A stretch of 64,000 nt of DNA, taken from positions 62,001-126,000 of the forward strand of contig JADLAY010000075.1 of the NCBI GenBank assembly GCA_020849765.1. Reading direction: 5' to 3'. Below the pieces are notes generated by a model that saw nothing but the letters and a program-made list of their open reading frames with translations, was not told the origin of the DNA and did not search any database. Source of the DNA: Anaerolineae bacterium (GTDB lineage Bacteria > Chloroflexota > Anaerolineae > Aggregatilineales > Phototrophicaceae). How positions within the stretch are numbered: the first letter of the stretch is position 1; every line of letters begins with the position of its first letter. Shown piece after piece: positions 59,755 to 64,000 of this stretch. The position numbers and the translations under genes were made by a program.

Positions 59755-60897
59755 TCAGGTTGCCGAAGACGAACTGGCGGACGACGACTCGCTCCGCCAG
59801 GCGGGCAAACGCAGCGAGAAGGTGGTTCCGCTGCCTTCCTGACTTTCGAACCAGATCAATCCGTCCATCGCCTCAATCTCGTGTTTGCACAAATGCAGAC
59901 TTAGGCCGTAGCCAAATTCGCTGATGATCTGCGGCTGATGTGAGCGCTCGAACGGCGCAAAAACGCGCTCGAACTCACTGGCGCGGATACCGTAGCCTTC
60001 GTCCGTCAGGTCGAACTGGACGGTCGATTCTCGACTGCCCGCGAAGACGGCCATCGTGATCGGGGTTCCACGCATGCTGTACATGATAGCATTGCGCAGA
60101 ATGTCCCGCAAGACGTGCGTCAGGTAGCGCGGCGAGGCCGAGACGGCCAGGTGCGCCGGGGCGATGACCTTGAGGCGCGGACGGAAACTATCGGTCTCCG
60201 TGTCCGGGTCGACCAGCGGCATGTCGTCAATCGTTTCGACGAAATCTTCCAGAAAGTCGGCCAGCACGATCTTGCGCCGGTCGATGGTGACCAGATCGCG
60301 GATTTCACCGGCGCGGATGGCATTCAGGCGCGTGATCATGGCCGTGAGGCGCTGGATGCGCACCATGTGCACATTGATCAGCCGCGTGAAGCCGCCGACG
60401 CGCCGCTCGATCTTGGCGACGTCCGTATTGTCCGCATTGCGCAGGTTCTGCTCGATCAGGGTCGCATGGCCGATGGTCGCGCCGATGGCATCGTCGACCT
60501 CGTCCAGGTAGCGCTGCATGACGGTGTTGATCGCCTGCCAATCCGGCACTTCGAGCGTGAGCAGAGTGTAGATCTCGCCGCCGTCGCGGTGCACCGCCGA
60601 GGCCCAGCAGGGGATGACTTCACCGTTGCGCTGAATCTGGAACCGGATCGGACGATCCGACGCCAGGGCGCGTGCCCGAATTTCGTCGAGCGACTGGTTT
60701 TCGCCATCCAGGTAGCGCTCGAAGAAGCCGTTAGCGCCCATCCAACCGCTGACCTGGAAGGCGCGCACATCCTGGCCCAGCAGCGTTCGTGCCGCCTGGT
60801 TGATCATGATCAGCCGGTCTGCGCTGTCGAAGACCAGCGTGCTCTGGCCGAGGCCATCGAGCAGGGCTTGATTATCCAGTGTACGTTCCGCTGTCAT
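59755..60897 (-). CDS. PAS-containing kinase-like protein without phospho-His
   Basis: 380 residues from ATG 60897; GTG 60912, overlapping lysS by 8 bases, is an alternative. A PAS domain (about 12-115, STLVFDSADRLIMINQAARTLLG) is followed by a dimerisation-like helix. There the usual SHELRTP position reads LDEVDDA, with Asp132 in place of His. The ATP domain has LRDILRNAIMYSM (N box), LTDEGYGI (G1) and FGYGLSLHLCKHEIE (G2). It is the second His-less kinase in the window. It lies just downstream of lysS and is followed by a terminator. Confidence 0.75.
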   Translation of the reverse strand: MTAERTLDNQALLDGLGQSTLVFDSADRLIMINQAARTLLGQDVRAFQVSGWMGANGFFERYLDGENQSLDEIRARALASDRPIRFQIQRNGEVIPCWASAVHRDGGEIYTLLTLEVPDWQAINTVMQRYLDEVDDAIGATIGHATLIEQNLRNADNTDVAKIERRVGGFTRLINVHMVRIQRLTAMITRLNAIRAGEIRDLVTIDRRKIVLADFLEDFVETIDDMPLVDPDTETDSFRPRLKVIAPAHLAVSASPRYLTHVLRDILRNAIMYSMRGTPITMAVFAGSRESTVQFDLTDEGYGIRASEFERVFAPFERSHQPQIISEFGYGLSLHLCKHEIEAMDGLIWFESQEGSGTTFSLRLPAWRSESSSASSSSAT

Positions 60898-60904
60898 GGG
60901 TTGC

Positions 60905-62443
<1,539 letters not shown>

Positions 62444-62482
62444 CCGGTTGCGCCTCTAGTTGAGAAATAGTCTTGAGAATGG

Positions 62483-62517
62483 TAACAAAAAACCCCGCAT
62501 TAATTCTACGGGGTTTT
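62483..62517 (-). terminator. Intrinsic terminator after greA
   Basis: AAAACCCCG (62489-62497) pairs with CGGGGTTTT (62509-62517). On the minus strand the stem ends in a run of six T residues and GTTACC. It separates greA from lysS. Confidence 0.88.
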
Positions 62518-62540
62518 ACGAGCGCAGGGTGATGCGCTGT

Positions 62541-63014
62541 TTATTCGATTTTCTTGATCACGAAGACGATGTCTCCGGCAGGGGCCTGCACTTTGACCTG
62601 GTCGCCCACTTTGGAACCGATGAGCGCTTTGCCCATCGGGCTTTCAACCGAGATACGACCGTCCGCCGGATTCGCTTCTGCAGAGCCAACCAGTTGGTAG
62701 ATCTCTTTGTCCTGGGTGCCCTTTTCCTGCACAGTCACGCGCGCGCCGACCTCGACATGATCCCGCTTGCCGGAACTCTCGATAATCTGCGCACTGCTCA
62801 GAATCGTTTCCAGGCGGATAATGTCACCTTCAACGAACGCCTGCTCGTTCTTGGCATCCTCGTATTCGGCGTTTTCGCTCAGATCGCCGCCCTCTTCCAT
62901 TGCCAACCGCAGGCGCTCGGCAACTTCGGAGCGGCGTGTTTCGCGCAGATACTTGAGCTTGTTCTCAAGTTCCCGGAAGCCTTCGGGCGTCAGGTATTCA
63001 GTTTGATTGCTCAT
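62541..63014 (-). CDS. greA: Transcription elongation factor GreA
   Basis: A 157-residue factor that rescues backtracked RNA polymerase by stimulating transcript cleavage. The N-terminal coiled coil has the acidic tip GGDLSENAEYEDAK, with the catalytic Asp/Glu pair. The C-terminal globular domain has the SPMGKALIG motif. Length and order are standard. AAGGAG lies 12 bases upstream of ATG 63014. Confidence 0.97.
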   Translation of the reverse strand: MSNQTEYLTPEGFRELENKLKYLRETRRSEVAERLRLAMEEGGDLSENAEYEDAKNEQAFVEGDIIRLETILSSAQIIESSGKRDHVEVGARVTVQEKGTQDKEIYQLVGSAEANPADGRISVESPMGKALIGSKVGDQVKVQAPAGDIVFVIKKIE

Positions 63015-63067
63015 GCCCGCCTTTACTCCTTACAATGGAATTACCTGGCGATCCCATAAAATTAGAA

Positions 63068-63088
63068 TGACACAGCTTTAGCTGTGCC
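63068..63088. other. Perfect short hairpin upstream of greA
   Basis: CACAGCT and AGCTGTG form a 7-bp inverted repeat around TT, about 60 bases upstream of the greA start. It could be an operator or leader structure. The rest of 63015-63283 shows no gene. Confidence 0.35.
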
Positions 63089-63283
63089 ATGCAATGTTGC
63101 AAATGGGGTTGGGATCGTCGGCGGTTCGTGGGCAAAGATTATCATAAATATGAACGATTGTAAAGTGTTATCGGTAGCGTGAATAAGCCCTTTAGCCCGA
63201 CTTTCTTATGCGCTTGCAAGGCAACTTGGGCATACGATCTACGATAGGAATCCGCGTTCTCTGCTACACGAAGGTGCGTGCTT

Positions 63284-64000
63284 GTGATACGAAAATGGAT
63301 GGCCTGGAGTGTTGCACTGCTGGCTTCGCTGGGGGCTGTAATCGGTCTGTGGGTTAGGCGTGAAAACGCCCGGCGCAGTGCGTCCGAAGAAGCTGCTCCA
63401 CCTGTCGATGTGCCCGTTCCCGTCGCCGCATCCACACCACAACCGGCAGCGCCGGAGACACCCCCTGCAACCGACGACGACCTGCTGCCTGGATGGGCCC
63501 AGTGGCTGATCATCATCGCTGTGATCCTGGGCTGCGCGCTGCTGACGTTCGTCTTGCCCGCGCCATTCTCGTCAATCCTGCTCGTGCTGCTGCTCATCGG
63601 TTCTGTGGCCGGTGCAGTCGTCCTTCAGCGTCGCCCGGCGCGCGAAGTTCGGACCGCCGCCATCCGGCTCAAGCGGTCGCCGACGATGCGTGTGCTGACG
63701 CTGTTGGCCGAGTTCGCCTTGATTGCGGGCGTCGCTCTGGCGGTCAACTGGACGTTCATCCACTCCGATAGCTCGGAGCGCATCTTCGGCTATGAACTCG
63801 AATGGCTGACAAGCTCCGCCGAGCTGGCGCATGTCAGCCTGCGCGATTACGGCTATCTACCGCTGTGGCAGCCGTACAACAACATGGGCGAACCGCTGAT
63901 CGACAATCCATTCTCATTCGTTTTGAACCCGATCAGCGCGGGGCCTTCGCTGCTGATGGGCGGTGTGCAGGGCGTCAAGATCAGTGCCGTGCTCTACGGC
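63284..64000 (+). CDS. Polytopic membrane protein, GT-C or YfhO-like, partial
   Basis: Open from GTG 63284 to the window edge (239 codons) with no stop. An N-terminal helix (WMAWSVALLASLGAVIGLW) precedes a Pro/Ala-rich linker, and three further helices lie at about 70-150. The later DYGYLPLWQPYNNMGEPLI resembles the first large loop of YfhO-like and GT-C membrane glycosyltransferases. The C-terminal part is outside the window. Confidence 0.6.
   Translation, partial: MIRKWMAWSVALLASLGAVIGLWVRRENARRSASEEAAPPVDVPVPVAASTPQPAAPETPPATDDDLLPGWAQWLIIIAVILGCALLTFVLPAPFSSILLVLLLIGSVAGAVVLQRRPAREVRTAAIRLKRSPTMRVLTLLAEFALIAGVALAVNWTFIHSDSSERIFGYELEWLTSSAELAHVSLRDYGYLPLWQPYNNMGEPLIDNPFSFVLNPISAGPSLLMGGVQGVKISAVLYG

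Overview
The window is GC-rich, densely coded bacterial DNA with short intergenic gaps, frequent ATGA stop/start overlaps, TGA/TAA/TAG stops and -10 elements of the TATAAT/TACAAT type. The gene content suggests a free-living member of the Chloroflexota (Anaerolineae-like): a TPR/CHAT signalling locus, YufN/BMP nucleoside ABC transport, CAP-LysM secreted proteins, a DUF3352-like protein, and a small helical protein resembling the C-terminal tail of Chloroflexota AfsR/BTAD regulators. This taxonomic call is inference. No mobile elements, CRISPR arrays or rRNA genes were seen. One tRNA (Lys, UUU) was found. Layout, left to right. (1) 0.2-10.9 kb: a polyamine/GABA-type nitrogen island holding an ornithine/lysine decarboxylase, a flavin amine oxidase, three tandem GNAT acetyltransferases, two class III aminotransferases, a GT-C mannosyltransferase-like protein and the PdxT glutaminase that feeds PLP synthesis. 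Two neighbouring genes here (amine oxidase and first GNAT) each carry exactly one in-frame TGA at a tryptophan position, both followed by CTGA. (2) 11-17.5 kb: an extremely acidic small protein, a secreted beta-propeller-like protein, a structured leader ahead of a DUF1003 membrane protein, a TrmA/RlmD-type rRNA methyltransferase lacking its catalytic cysteine, an SDR operon, and a CAP-LysM surface protein. (3) 17.6-22 kb: PlsY, a kynureninase-like class V PLP enzyme, and an FGGY kinase-SDR pair. (4) 22.1-30.9 kb, all on the minus strand: the most unusual locus. It has a sigma factor, a small protein, a helix-turn-helix protein, two paralogous small beta-rich proteins of no family I recognise, a second sigma-like factor, a soluble double-zinc-finger (anti-sigma-like) protein, a TPR-CHAT caspase-like protease and a subtilisin-like S8 protease that overlaps it. 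It reads as a regulated two-protease signalling or conflict cascade. (5) 31-40 kb: tRNA-Lys, an alpha/beta hydrolase, a peptide-type ABC importer without ATPases, and an FtsX-type permease/HEAT/ATPase set. (6) 40-46.9 kb: a histidine-kinase-like protein lacking the phospho-His, an FAD monooxygenase-like enzyme, a TIR-like membrane protein, prephenate dehydrogenase, a triple-PDZ secreted protein preceded by three TTTACA repeats at 11-bp spacing, and a sugar nucleotidyltransferase. (7) 47-52 kb: a complete BMP-type nucleoside ABC importer with an internal attenuating terminator. (8) 52-58 kb: an MBL hydrolase with a membrane protein, a TetR regulator with an ABC exporter, and a DUF3352-like protein. 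(9) 58-64 kb: serS, a small membrane protein, a second His-less kinase, lysS, greA and the start of a polytopic membrane protein that runs off the window. How the parts may work together: the first island could convert ornithine or lysine to a diamine, acetylate or oxidise it and transaminate the products, with PdxT supporting the PLP demand of three of its enzymes. The CHAT locus couples transcription control (two sigma-like factors, a zinc-finger partner, an HTH protein) to two proteases. Two binding-protein ABC operons each have a strong hairpin right after the binding-protein gene, which would let the binding protein be made in excess over the permeases.
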